A stretch of 64,000 nucleotides of DNA from Clostridium_AW malenominatum (lineage in GTDB: Bacteria > Bacillota > Clostridia > Clostridiales > Clostridiaceae): contig NZ_BAAACF010000003.1 of assembly GCF_039521365.1 (NCBI RefSeq), forward strand, positions 446,267 to 510,266, in the 5' to 3' direction. The position numbers and the translations under genes were made by a program. Every line of letters starts with the position of its first letter. The stretch's first letter is position 1. Of this stretch, positions 16,190-25,392 are shown one piece after another. Under the pieces are notes generated by a model, which searched no databases, was not told where the DNA came from, and saw nothing but the letters and a program-made list of their open reading frames with translations.

Positions 16190-17755
16190 TTATTCCTCTA
16201 TTTTGTCAATAAAAAACATTTTAATAGTAGATACTATTTGTAATACAAATATAAAAAGCACCATAAAGCCACCTGATGCGGCAAGATATTTAACACCATC
16301 AACACCTTGTGCACCCCCACCATAAGCAACCATAAAGAATGATATTGCACCAATTGAAATTCCCCAAAGCATCTTTTGCCAGTTAGCAGGCTCTTCATCA
16401 TGATCAATATTTTTAGTGCATATAGATGCAATAGTAGTAGTCATTGCATCTGCTGTAGTAGCAAAAGAAATGATCAGTGTTAACATAACAATTGGTATTA
16501 ATATACCTGACAGTGGCATATGTTTTAGGAATGTCCACAATCCAGCTACTGCTCCGCTCTCTTTTATTGTTGAAACTAAGTCTAACACTCCCGTCTGCTG
16601 CCAATTTAGTGCTGTAACTCCCCAAACCGCAAACCAAACAAGTCCAAAGGTTGATGGAAGTATCCAGTTAATTATCATGTATTCACGAATTGTTCTACCA
16701 TAGGATATTACAGCTAAGAATATGCCCATCAATGGTGCGTAAGCTATCCATATAGCCCAGTCATATAATGTCCACCACATAACTAATGCTTCTCCCCCTA
16801 TATCAATAGGGTCAAGTCCCCAATTCCAGAAATTTTGGAACCAATACGCTAATCCTGCTGTAGAAATTCTACATATATATAATGTAGGGCCAACTATGAA
16901 AAGAAATACTAAAAGTACATAGAATATCTTGGAATTGAAATTTGCTAACCACTTAATACCTTTATCAACTCCTAAAGACGATGCAATGGTAAATGTAGCT
17001 GTTACAACAATTGCAAGTACTAACCACATCATTATACTTTGCTTAATTCCATAAGAAATTTCTATTCCAGAACCAACAAGCGCAAGTCCAGCTCCTAAAG
17101 AAGAAGCTAATCCCAAAGCTATAGCTAAAAGTGATAATGTGTCAATTATATTTGCCCAAATACCCTTCGTTACTTTTTCGCCGAATAAGGGTATTAAAGT
17201 AGCTGTTACAGACAACGGTTTTTTTCTATTAAAGTACATATATGCAACTGCTAATCCACATATTGAGTACATTGCATAAGGTATAAATGACCAGTTATAA
17301 AAACAACGGGCAATAGCATAAATTATAGCTGTTGAAGTGCCCGGTTGCACACCCGTTTGAGCCATCTCACCATAAATATTACCAAAATAAATTATAGGTT
17401 CATTAACGCCATAGGTGATTAATCCAGTAGCTACTCCCCCTGTAAGAGCCATAGCAAACCAGGTTAGAAATGGGAACTTAGGCTTAGCATCTGCTCCTCC
17501 GAAGCGTATTTTACCAAATTTAGAGAAAGTGATAGTACCAGCAAGGATAAGTACTATTATTGATATAATTTGATATAACCAGCCGAAGCTTCTAAGAGAC
17601 CATGTGAAAGTATTCATAGCAGCTTTAGTTAATAATTCATTATTAACTATTCCTAATATGGCTGCACCTCCTACCACGATAAAAGATGGCCAAAATACTC
17701 CTTTACGCACTTCTTTTCCATGACTTTCTTTAATTATTGGGTCTTTTTTCAACAT
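16190..17755 (-). CDS. BCCT-family betaine/carnitine/choline-type transporter
   Basis: A 521-aa carrier with about 12 membrane helices. The BCCT signature is clear: MWWTLYDWAIWIAYAPLMG followed by SYGRTIREYM, with the Trp-rich quaternary-amine box. The N-terminus lacks a long hydrophilic extension and the C-terminus is short, so osmotic sensing of the BetP kind is not suggested. It is first in the unit with the MIO-less lyase (25 bases apart) and lies behind a -24/-12 promoter. Context favours uptake of a trimethylated nitrogen compound as a nutrient. Confidence 0.92.
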   Translation of the reverse strand: MLKKDPIIKESHGKEVRKGVFWPSFIVVGGAAILGIVNNELLTKAAMNTFTWSLRSFGWLYQIISIIVLILAGTITFSKFGKIRFGGADAKPKFPFLTWFAMALTGGVATGLITYGVNEPIIYFGNIYGEMAQTGVQPGTSTAIIYAIARCFYNWSFIPYAMYSICGLAVAYMYFNRKKPLSVTATLIPLFGEKVTKGIWANIIDTLSLLAIALGLASSLGAGLALVGSGIEISYGIKQSIMMWLVLAIVVTATFTIASSLGVDKGIKWLANFNSKIFYVLLVFLFIVGPTLYICRISTAGLAYWFQNFWNWGLDPIDIGGEALVMWWTLYDWAIWIAYAPLMGIFLAVISYGRTIREYMIINWILPSTFGLVWFAVWGVTALNWQQTGVLDLVSTIKESGAVAGLWTFLKHMPLSGILIPIVMLTLIISFATTADAMTTTIASICTKNIDHDEEPANWQKMLWGISIGAISFFMVAYGGGAQGVDGVKYLAASGGFMVLFIFVLQIVSTIKMFFIDKIEE

Positions 17756-17799
17756 ATAACTGCCTCCTTATAATTTAGATTAATTTCACTTATCTTTAG

Positions 17800-17815
17800 A
17801 GCAATATTCATGCCA
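17800..17815 (-). promoter_or_regulatory. Sigma-54 (-24/-12) promoter of the BCCT–lyase operon
   Basis: The reverse strand reads TGGCATGAATATTGCT. GG and GC are separated by exactly 10 bases, against the consensus TGGCAC-N5-TTGCW. Transcription would start about 12 bases further on, giving a ~35-base leader before the transporter's ribosome site. The neighbouring sigma-54 activator gene supports this. Confidence 0.8.
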
Positions 17816-17904
17816 TAGAATATAAAAACCACTTTTATACTAAAATTTCTGAAAAATCATAGTTTTCAATTATGTTTTTTATATAATTGAGTTTGTTTGT
17901 ATGT

Positions 17905-17930
17905 TCATATGCAAATATCTTTGCATATGA
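17905..17930. promoter_or_regulatory. Upstream activator palindrome (candidate enhancer site)
   Basis: A perfect 11-bp inverted repeat (TCATATGCAAA / TTTGCATATGA) around a 4-base spacer lies about 90–115 bp upstream of the -24/-12 promoter. That is the usual place for the dimer site of a sigma-54 activator. The binding protein is presumably the product of the gene at 18003. Confidence 0.7.
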
Positions 17931-17953
17931 GTAAATTAATTCCTTAAATCCAA

Positions 17954-17981
17954 TAAAAAAAGGCGCCCTTTTTTGGGCACC
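17954..17981 (-). terminator. Terminator of the sigma-54 activator gene
   Basis: On the reverse strand GGTGCCC and GGGCGCC pair around an A-rich loop, followed by seven T. It separates the activator gene from the operon it probably controls. Confidence 0.88.
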
Positions 17982-18002
17982 ACCGCAAATTTTTTTGCTC
18001 TC

Positions 18003-19619
18003 CTAAATTTCCAATTTCTTTATTTTATGTTGTAGATTTTGTCTGCTCATACCTAATTCCCTTGCACTTTTTGTTATATTTCCCTCATGTAATCGAAGAG
18101 CCTCTTTTATAATTTCTTTTTCCATTCTTCTAATTCTTTCTTCCAAAGTTTCATTATTTATCTTTGGATAATTAACTTCACTTTTAATTGGTCGAATATA
18201 ATCTGGAAGATCTTCTATATCTATAATTTCTTTATTACTTCCTATTTTATTAAATGCATACTCAATTGTATTTTCAAGTTCTCTTATATTCCCTGGCCAA
18301 TCATAGGTAATTAATACATCTAAAGTTTCCTTATTTATAGATATTGGTTTTTCTCCATATTGCTTATATAATTTATTTAAAAAATGTTGTGTTAAAAGTA
18401 ATATATCGTCTTTTCTCTCTTCCAATCTTGGAATATCTATCTTAATTGTAGAAATTCTATAATAAAAGTCCTTGCGAAATTGTTGTTTTTCCATAAGTTC
18501 AGAAATCTCTTCGTTTGATGCAGTAATTATTCTAACATCACACTTAATGTATTTATTGCCTCCAACTCTTTGGAACCTTTTCTCCTGCAATACTCTTAAG
18601 AGCTTGGCTTGCATATCCATACTAATAGAATTAATTTCATCTAAGAAAAGAGTCCCTCCCTCTGCCATCTCAAAAAAACCTTGCTTAGCGATGCTTCCTG
18701 TAAAAGCTCCTTTTTCTGTTCCAAAAAACATGCTTTCAAAAAGATTACTTGGTATAGCACTGCAATTTACATCAATGAAGGGTTTATGTCTTCTATGACT
18801 AAAAGAATGTATACTTTGAGCCACAAGTTCCTTGCCCGTTCCTGTAGCCCCAGTAATTAAAATACTAGAATTCGTTAAGGATACTTTTTTAGCAAAATGT
18901 ATAACCTCTTTCATTTTATCTGATGAATGTATAATGTCTTCAAAAGTATATAATTCATCTTGATGAACAGGTCTTTCATCTTTTATATATGCCTCTAAAT
19001 TTGATGAACGATTCTCAATTTTTTTTAATACGGACAAATCACTTTCAAAAACAACAGCACCGTATAAATTACCATATAATTTTATGGGATATCCAGTATT
19101 AATAGTAGTTAGTGTCTTACCCGTCTTCATTTTAAAACGATCACAACGATTATTAACTATTTCTTTTGTTCTTAATACAGTTAAAACTGTACTATACCCT
19201 TCCTTTATGTCATAGATATCCAAGAGATGCTTGCCTTTAAAATCCTCTTTATTATAATTTTGTAAATTCTCACTAGCAGGATTTGAATTTATAAAATATC
19301 CATTTCTATCATAAATTTGAATTCCTTCTGATATGAAGCTAACAATTTGTTGATAAAATTCAAGTAATACCGATTCCTCACTTAAATATAATGTTATACC
19401 TTCCATATCGTTTATCCACTGATATTTATAGAATTTATCTTTCACCTCTACTATTCCACCTTTTGGATTAATAGAAGTTCCCAGTGCATAATCAATTTTT
19501 TCTCCTATGTTCATACACCAACTATTATCTAATATTAAGTTATTATTTTCACTCATAGAGAATACTTCTTTTAATCGAAACTCATCATCAATTTTAAATA
19601 TATAATTAATTATAGACAT
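18003..19619 (-). CDS. Sigma-54-dependent transcriptional activator (PAS–AAA+–Fis HTH)
   Basis: A 538-aa protein; start at 19619 (MSIINYIFK), after AGGTGGGTGG. A PAS-like sensory region spans about residues 90–210 (EGIQIYDRNGYFINSNPASE). The AAA+ domain has Walker A GATGTGKE, the sigma-54 contact loop EKGAFTGS (a variant of GAFTGA) and Walker B GGTLFLDEIN. A Fis-type helix-turn-helix (ITKSARELGMSRQNLQHKIK) ends the protein. There is no receiver domain, so it probably senses a ligand through PAS. It sits directly upstream of the BCCT–lyase unit with its -24/-12 promoter and palindrome. Confidence 0.94.
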   Translation of the reverse strand: MSIINYIFKIDDEFRLKEVFSMSENNNLILDNSWCMNIGEKIDYALGTSINPKGGIVEVKDKFYKYQWINDMEGITLYLSEESVLLEFYQQIVSFISEGIQIYDRNGYFINSNPASENLQNYNKEDFKGKHLLDIYDIKEGYSTVLTVLRTKEIVNNRCDRFKMKTGKTLTTINTGYPIKLYGNLYGAVVFESDLSVLKKIENRSSNLEAYIKDERPVHQDELYTFEDIIHSSDKMKEVIHFAKKVSLTNSSILITGATGTGKELVAQSIHSFSHRRHKPFIDVNCSAIPSNLFESMFFGTEKGAFTGSIAKQGFFEMAEGGTLFLDEINSISMDMQAKLLRVLQEKRFQRVGGNKYIKCDVRIITASNEEISELMEKQQFRKDFYYRISTIKIDIPRLEERKDDILLLTQHFLNKLYKQYGEKPISINKETLDVLITYDWPGNIRELENTIEYAFNKIGSNKEIIDIEDLPDYIRPIKSEVNYPKINNETLEERIRRMEKEIIKEALRLHEGNITKSARELGMSRQNLQHKIKKLEI

Positions 19620-19809
19620 CCTACCACCCACCTTATTTAAATTTTTATATAAAAAAACCACATCTAATTACCCTAAATGTAGCTTCTATTCTTAAATAAA
19701 GTATACGTCTTTTCATAACAGTATTATATAACATAAATTTTACTATTATAGATATCTATGCGGAGATTCCTCTAAGGAAATCTCCACATTATCTATTATC
19801 TATATAAAT

Positions 19810-21744
19810 CTATCTAACAATACTTCCTGTTGGTAACTCTTCTGGTATACTTACTGCAAACAACTTGCTGTCGTCATCTGTTGATGCTGCCAAAATCATT
19901 CCCTGGGAGATTTCTCCTCTTAGCTTTGCAGGTTTTAAATTAGCTACAAGGACTACATATTTTCCTATAAGATCTTCTGGTTTGTAGTATTGTGCAATAC
20001 CAGATATTACTTGTCTTTCTTCCCCTGCTAAATCCACTTTAAGTTTTAATAGTTTTTTAGCACCTTTAACAGGCTCACAAGCTAATACCTTTACCATTCT
20101 TAAATCTACTTTTTCAAAATCCTCTATAGTTATTTCTTCTTTTAGTGGTTGCATCTTAGGAGCCGTTTCCTTTATCTGCTCTTCTTTTAATTTATTTAAT
20201 TCTTCAATCTTTGCATCCATGTCTATTCTTGGGAATATGGACTCTCCCTTTATAACCTTAGTTCCAGCCCTTGTTCCATCAAAGGATGCTACGCTTTCCC
20301 ATGTGGTAGCTTCTATATTTAATTGATGATTAATTTTCAGACTAGTTTCAGGTAAAAATGCTGAAATCAATACCGATACTATTCGTAAAGTTTCCGATAA
20401 ATTATATAGCACTGTTCCCAATCTTTCTTTTTTATCTTCATCTTTTGCTAGTATCCAAGGAGTAGTTTCATCTATATATTTATTAGCTCTTCCAATTAAA
20501 GTCCATACCTCGTCTAAAGCCTCTGGTATTCTTAACTTTTCTATATGAGCTTCAACCTTTTTATGAGCATCTATTGCCATTGTTATTAAGCTATCATCTA
20601 TGCCTTCTTTGCAAGTTGGCGCTGGAATTACTCCATTAAAATATTTTTCTATCATAGCTGTAGTTCTGGACAAAAGATTTCCTAAATCATTTGCTAAATC
20701 CGAATTAATTTTTTGTATAAATAATTCATTGTTAAATAATCCGTCAGAACCAAAAGGTATTTCTCTTAAAAGAAAATATCTTACTGCATCTGCTCCAAAA
20801 TGATTTACAAGAACCACTGGATCCACTACATTACCCTTAGATTTTGACATTTTACCTCCATCTACTAATAACCATCCATGTCCAAATACCTGTTTAGGAA
20901 GTTCTACTCCTAGAGCCATTAACATAATTGGCCAATAAATAGTGTGGAATCTTAAAATATCTTTTCCCACAAGATGTACATCTGCTGGCCAATATTTTTT
21001 TAACAGTTCTTCACTTCCACTATTATATCCTAGTGCAGTTATATAGTTTGCCAATGCATCTATCCAAACATATATTACATGTTTTTCATCAAAGCTTACA
21101 GGTATTCCCCAGGTAAAGGAAGTTCTTGATATACATAAATCCTGTAATCCTGGCTTTAAGAAGTTGTTAATCATTTCATTTTTTCTTGATTCTGGTTGAA
21201 TAAAATGAGGATTTGCTTCTATATGTTCTATAAGCCTATCCGCATATTTAGACATTTTAAAGAAATAAGCCTCTTCCTTAGCCTTTTCAACAGGTCTTCC
21301 ACAATCTGCACATTTCCCATCTATTAATTGAGTCTCTGTCCAGAAAGATTCACAAGGAGTACAATACCATCCTTCATATTCACTTTTATATATATCACCT
21401 TGGTCATATAATTGTTTAAATATTTTTTGAACAGCATCTATATGATAGTCGTCAGTAGTTCTTATAAATTTATCATAGCTTATGTTCATTATCTTCCATA
21501 AGTCTTTTATTCCGGCTACGATTTCATCTACATATTCCTTTGGAGACACGCTCTTAGCTTCTGCTAATCTCTGAATCTTTTGTCCATGTTCATCTGTTCC
21601 TGTTAAAAACATTACATCATATCCTGTTAGTCTTTTAAATCTAGCCATTGCATCCGCTGCCACTGTGGTATAGGTATTTCCTATATGTAGATTAGCTGAC
21701 GGATAATAAATAGGGGTAGTAATATAATAAGTTTTCTTTTCCAT
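19810..21744 (-). CDS. metG: Methionyl-tRNA synthetase
   Basis: Charges tRNA-Met. The 644-aa protein starts at 21744 (MEKKTYYITTPIYY) after AAGGAGG. Class I signatures are HIGN (SANLHIGNTY) and KMSKSKGN. A zinc knot with four cysteines (CTPCESFW … CADCGRP) lies in the connective domain, and a C-terminal tRNA-binding OB domain (FEKVDLRMVKVLACEPVKGA) forms the dimer part. A weak hairpin (19762–19785) follows the stop. Expression is under the T-box leader upstream. Confidence 0.98.
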   Translation of the reverse strand: MEKKTYYITTPIYYPSANLHIGNTYTTVAADAMARFKRLTGYDVMFLTGTDEHGQKIQRLAEAKSVSPKEYVDEIVAGIKDLWKIMNISYDKFIRTTDDYHIDAVQKIFKQLYDQGDIYKSEYEGWYCTPCESFWTETQLIDGKCADCGRPVEKAKEEAYFFKMSKYADRLIEHIEANPHFIQPESRKNEMINNFLKPGLQDLCISRTSFTWGIPVSFDEKHVIYVWIDALANYITALGYNSGSEELLKKYWPADVHLVGKDILRFHTIYWPIMLMALGVELPKQVFGHGWLLVDGGKMSKSKGNVVDPVVLVNHFGADAVRYFLLREIPFGSDGLFNNELFIQKINSDLANDLGNLLSRTTAMIEKYFNGVIPAPTCKEGIDDSLITMAIDAHKKVEAHIEKLRIPEALDEVWTLIGRANKYIDETTPWILAKDEDKKERLGTVLYNLSETLRIVSVLISAFLPETSLKINHQLNIEATTWESVASFDGTRAGTKVIKGESIFPRIDMDAKIEELNKLKEEQIKETAPKMQPLKEEITIEDFEKVDLRMVKVLACEPVKGAKKLLKLKVDLAGEERQVISGIAQYYKPEDLIGKYVVLVANLKPAKLRGEISQGMILAASTDDDSKLFAVSIPEELPTGSIVR

Positions 21745-21785
21745 AAAAATATCCTCCTTAAGATATAATATTATAAATAACAAAA

Positions 21786-22040
21786 GCCTCTATACAGTAT
21801 TTCTGTATAGAGGCGCAATTTACGCGTTACCACTCTAATTTATTCTATCCTCACAGATAGAATCTTAATAAGTGACTTAATAATCACCTTGCAATATAAC
21901 GGTTGCTACCGTGCCTACCCTAATATTAATTTCAAGTAGCCTAGTCAAGGGCCATGTTCATAAACTTCTATGTTACTGGCTTTCACCTCTCCAGCTCTCT
22001 TTAAACACTTTCATTTACTACTCTTCCTATCATCCCATTT
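21786..22040 (-). promoter_or_regulatory. T-box riboswitch leader of metG (AUG specifier)
   Basis: Upstream of metG the reverse strand carries the conserved T-box sequence AGAGTGGTAACGCG (21823–21836), which pairs with the uncharged tRNA acceptor end. A terminator hairpin follows, with 12-bp perfect arms GCCTCTATACAG / CTGTATAGAGGC (21786–21814) and a T-run. In stem I the specifier region reads GAACATGGCCC, placing AUG at 21953–21955. This matches methionine and the gene controlled. Uncharged tRNA-Met would favour the antiterminator. The 5' boundary is approximate. Confidence 0.93.
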
Positions 22041-22074
22041 AGTATAATTATAATATAGGAATATCTATTGTCAA

Positions 22075-22509
22075 CTACTTTATTTTTTCTATTATGTCAC
22101 TAATTCCATTTATATATTCAACAAGCTTTTCTTTTTCTTCTAAAGACAGGTTACTAATTTTCTCTCCTACACGCTCTAACTTTTTTTCAATTTCATTTTC
22201 TAAAAAATCTAATCCCTTTGAAGTTAGGCTATAAAAGGTATTTCTTCTATCTTTAGAATCCGCTTCCCTTATTACTATATCTTCCTCAACCATTTTATTC
22301 AGCATAATACATAAGCTTGAACTGGATACATGTATGTTATTACTTAAATCTTTTAATGTAGTCTTTTTTAATTCCTTTAAGTTTATTAAAGTTCTAAATT
22401 GCTGTTCTGTTAAGTTTGGGTCGTCATATCTACTTACATTAGCCCTCCCAAACCTTTTTAGTTTTATAAGAAAATTTATAAGTTCTTTAGAAATTTCTCT
22501 ATCATCCAT
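22075..22509 (-). CDS. MarR-family transcriptional regulator
   Basis: A 144-aa winged-helix protein with the MarR pattern: LTEQQFRTLINLKEL, a recognition helix around HVSSSSLCIMLNKMVEEDIVIR, and the wing DSKDRRNTFYSLTSKG. It lies 13 bases after a MATE exporter gene on the same strand, so the pair is an operon. A palindrome right after the operon promoter (23904–23920) is a candidate self-regulatory operator. The ligand is probably a toxic small molecule handled by the MATE pump, by analogy with MarR/MATE pairs. Confidence 0.92.
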   Translation of the reverse strand: MDDREISKELINFLIKLKRFGRANVSRYDDPNLTEQQFRTLINLKELKKTTLKDLSNNIHVSSSSLCIMLNKMVEEDIVIREADSKDRRNTFYSLTSKGLDFLENEIEKKLERVGEKISNLSLEEKEKLVEYINGISDIIEKIK

Positions 22510-22522
22510 ATTTTTCTCCCTA

Positions 22523-23881
22523 CTACATTTCTGTAGCTTCTCTTAAATTATTAACTGTAACCGCCTTACTTTTCCATTTACCTTTAAGAAAATAACCGAA
22601 GGTTAGTATGGCACCCATAGTCCAAGCAACAGGGGTTCCCCACCACAGTCCATCGGAACCTATTTTACTTGACAATATATAAGCAATAGGTAGTCTTATA
22701 AACCAAAGGGTAAGTATAGATATAAACATAGGAATTAAAGTATCCCCAGCTCCCCTTATTACTCCACTAGTTATAAACATAAAAGATATAACTGTATAAA
22801 ATGAAGGTATTATCACTAAGTATCTTACTCCCACCTTTATAACCTCAGGATCAGTATTAAACATCGCTAATAACGGCCTTCTAAATAATATAACAATAAT
22901 AGTAACACCCAAAGAAATTACAGTTGACATAAGCAAAGTAGCTTTATATCCATTTTTCACTCTTTCTGGCTTATTTGCCCCTAAATTTTGACCTACAAAG
23001 GCAGATATGGCCGCTCCAAAATTCATTATGGGCATAGATGAAAAGGAATCTATTTTAGATGCCGCAGTATATGCTGCTACGGTATCAGTCCCGTAGGAAT
23101 TAACCATACCTTGTAACCCCATCATTCCAAGTGAAAATAACATTTGCTGAACTCCTGATGGGAGTCCAATTTTCAAGCTCTTTTTAAATATTTCCTTATC
23201 AAACTTCATAGTTTTAATATTAAATTTTAATATATCATGGTTTTTATTCAAATAATATATACCAAATGCAAAGGAACAAGCTTGTGCTATTATTGTGGCC
23301 CATGCTGCTCCCGCTACTCCCCAGTGAAATACTAATATAAATACTAAATCCAATACTATGTTTATCACTGTAGATATAATTAAGAAATATAAAGGAGTTT
23401 TGGAGTCTCCAAGGCCTCTTAATATAGCACTTATAGAATTATATCCAAACATACCGAATATACCTATAAAGGTTATGTTAAGATAAATTTGTGCATTCTT
23501 TATCATTTCCTGTGGAGTTCCTAAAATTCTTAATATAGAACCACTAAATACTATTCCTACAATAGTTACAATTAATGAAGAAACAAACAGTATTATATAG
23601 GTAGTATCTATAGTCTTTTTTAACTTTTTCATATCTTTAGCCCCATAATACTGAGCTATAAGAATTGTAGAACCCATGGTAATGCCCATTATTAATGAAG
23701 CTAGTAAAAATATTATGGGAAAGCTAACCCCTACTGCTCCTAATGCTTCTTTTCCTAAAGTTCTCCCTACAATAATACTATCTACAGTATTGTATAGCTG
23801 CTGAAATACATTTCCTATAAGCATTGGCAAAGTAAAGTAAAAAATTAACTTGCCCTCATTACCCTTAGTTAAGTCACTCAT
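22523..23881 (-). CDS. MATE-family multidrug/metabolite exporter (first of four)
   Basis: A 452-aa membrane protein with 12 predicted helices in two similar halves. Typical MATE segments: GKLIFYFTLPMLIGNVFQQLY at the N-terminus, NTVDSIIVGRTLGKEALGAV, and LRGLGDSKTPLYF in the first half with its counterpart IRGAGDTLIPM in the second. It is followed at once by a marR gene. Substrate is not predictable. Its promoter (TTGACT-N17-TAAAAT, 23929–23957) overlaps the region facing the divergent MATE gene at 23994. Confidence 0.93.
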   Translation of the reverse strand: MSDLTKGNEGKLIFYFTLPMLIGNVFQQLYNTVDSIIVGRTLGKEALGAVGVSFPIIFLLASLIMGITMGSTILIAQYYGAKDMKKLKKTIDTTYIILFVSSLIVTIVGIVFSGSILRILGTPQEMIKNAQIYLNITFIGIFGMFGYNSISAILRGLGDSKTPLYFLIISTVINIVLDLVFILVFHWGVAGAAWATIIAQACSFAFGIYYLNKNHDILKFNIKTMKFDKEIFKKSLKIGLPSGVQQMLFSLGMMGLQGMVNSYGTDTVAAYTAASKIDSFSSMPIMNFGAAISAFVGQNLGANKPERVKNGYKATLLMSTVISLGVTIIVILFRRPLLAMFNTDPEVIKVGVRYLVIIPSFYTVISFMFITSGVIRGAGDTLIPMFISILTLWFIRLPIAYILSSKIGSDGLWWGTPVAWTMGAILTFGYFLKGKWKSKAVTVNNLREATEM

Positions 23882-23903
23882 AAATTCACCTCTTTGATTT
23901 TAC

Positions 23904-23957
23904 ATTAAAATGATTTTAATATAAAACTATTTTATACTAAAACTATTTCTTAGTCAA
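23904..23957 (-). promoter_or_regulatory. Promoter and candidate MarR operator of the MATE–marR operon
   Basis: The reverse strand has TTGACT (23952–23957), a 17-base spacer and TAAAAT (23929–23934). A perfect palindrome ATTAAAA-TGA-TTTTAAT follows at 23904–23920, covering about +2 to +18. That position suits a repressor such as the MarR protein encoded in the operon. Confidence 0.6.
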
Positions 23958-23993
23958 TATTGCCTATCTGTACGAAAATAATGTATTATATAT

Positions 23994-25361
23994 ATGTACT
24001 TATTTTATGAATTGGAGGGATTGGTCATTTTAAATAAAAAAATAATAAAAGAAGTTTTGCATTTAGCCTTACCTGCTGTAGGCGAAATGATACTTTATAT
24101 GATGATTTGGGTTTTTGATACTATGATGGTAGGCCAATATGGTGGACAAATTGCAGTTAGTACTGTAGGGCTTAGTTCTGAAATATTATATACTTTATTA
24201 AATGTCTTTATTGCTTATGGAATATCTGTAGGAACTGTTTCATTAATATCTAGGAGACTCGGCGGTAACGAAAAAGACTTTGCAGAGGAATATGCTACTT
24301 TAGGTTTGCTTCTTGGAGGTATATTTTCTTTTCTAATATCTTCTACCACTTTCTTTGCATCACCTATAATTTTAAAATATGCGGGAGCTAAAGGAGATGT
24401 ACTAAAATATGGAATAATGTATATGAAAATAGTTTCCGTTGGAATGTTTTTTCATATGCTCATGAACGTTTTAAATTCTATACTCCGAGGTGGTAAAAAT
24501 ACTAAAACTCCTCTACTAGCATCTGTAATTATTAACATTATAAATTTATTTCTAGATTGGGTTTTAATATTTGGTAAACTCGGTTTCCCAGAATGGGGAA
24601 TTAGAGGTGCTGCTATAGCTACTGCCATAGCTCACTTTTCTGGGTTTGTTTTTATAGTAATTTATACAGCTAAACACTCTCAAATAAAGCCAAGGTTTAA
24701 ATATATAAATAACTTTTCATTTAAAAGATGTAGGGAGCTTATAAAGTTATCTATGCCTTCTTCTTTTCAAGAAGCTGCCTTTAGCGTTATAAAGCTTTTA
24801 GGTTCAGTTATGATAATGAACTTAGGGGAGGTATCCTTTGCTGCCAATCAAATTACTACGGCCATTGAATCTGTTTCCTTCATGCCTGGTAATGGCTTCG
24901 CAGTAGCTACTACTACTTTAGTAGGTCATAAAGTTGGCGAAAAGAAATATAAGGAAGCCAAGGAATATGTAAAAACTAGTACTACCTTAGGAGTTCTATT
25001 AATGACTTTCTGTGGAGTAATGTTTTTAATTTTCCCTAAATTTCTTATATCTCTCTTTATAAATAAAAATGAATTAGATGTAATAAGCCTTGGAGCTACT
25101 TGTCTTATGATAGCCGCAGTTGAACAACCCTTCATGGGAATTCACATGATATTAACTGGAGCTTTTAGTGGAGCTGGAGATACAAAAACTCCTTTTATAG
25201 TATCCTTTATATCAAATTGGCTCATAAGACTTCCCTTGATGGTTTACTTCATTCATATACTAAAAGTATCTGTAATCTGGGTTTGGTGGATTACAGGAGT
25301 ACAATGGATCATTCAAGGTGTGGTTATGTATATAATATATAGAAGAAAATTTCATAATTGA
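23994..25361 (+). CDS. MATE-family exporter (second of four)
   Basis: A 12-helix transporter of about 455 aa; MATE signatures include HLALPAVGEMILYM, VFDTMMVGQYGG, ILRGGKNTKTP and FSGAGDTKTPF. The start is uncertain. The ATG at 23994 has no ribosome site, while GGAGG at 24014–24018 would suit a non-ATG start (TTG 24021 is too close, ATT 24027 is well spaced). Translation from near 24027 would leave the normal N-terminus KKIIKEVLHLALP. It is divergent from the MATE–marR operon. A 44-base piece of this gene type recurs at 26891. Confidence 0.9.
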   Translation: MYLFYELEGLVILNKKIIKEVLHLALPAVGEMILYMMIWVFDTMMVGQYGGQIAVSTVGLSSEILYTLLNVFIAYGISVGTVSLISRRLGGNEKDFAEEYATLGLLLGGIFSFLISSTTFFASPIILKYAGAKGDVLKYGIMYMKIVSVGMFFHMLMNVLNSILRGGKNTKTPLLASVIINIINLFLDWVLIFGKLGFPEWGIRGAAIATAIAHFSGFVFIVIYTAKHSQIKPRFKYINNFSFKRCRELIKLSMPSSFQEAAFSVIKLLGSVMIMNLGEVSFAANQITTAIESVSFMPGNGFAVATTTLVGHKVGEKKYKEAKEYVKTSTTLGVLLMTFCGVMFLIFPKFLISLFINKNELDVISLGATCLMIAAVEQPFMGIHMILTGAFSGAGDTKTPFIVSFISNWLIRLPLMVYFIHILKVSVIWVWWITGVQWIIQGVVMYIIYRRKFHN

Positions 25362-25386
25362 CATAGGTATTTTGTTTTGATATTAT
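25358..25386 (+). promoter_or_regulatory. Sigma-A promoter of the third MATE gene's leader RNA
   Basis: TTGACA (25358–25363), a 17-base spacer and TATTAT (25381–25386). The -35 box overlaps the stop codon of the preceding MATE gene. Transcription would begin near 25393, just before the structured leader. Confidence 0.85.
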
Positions 25387-25392
25387 TAGGGT

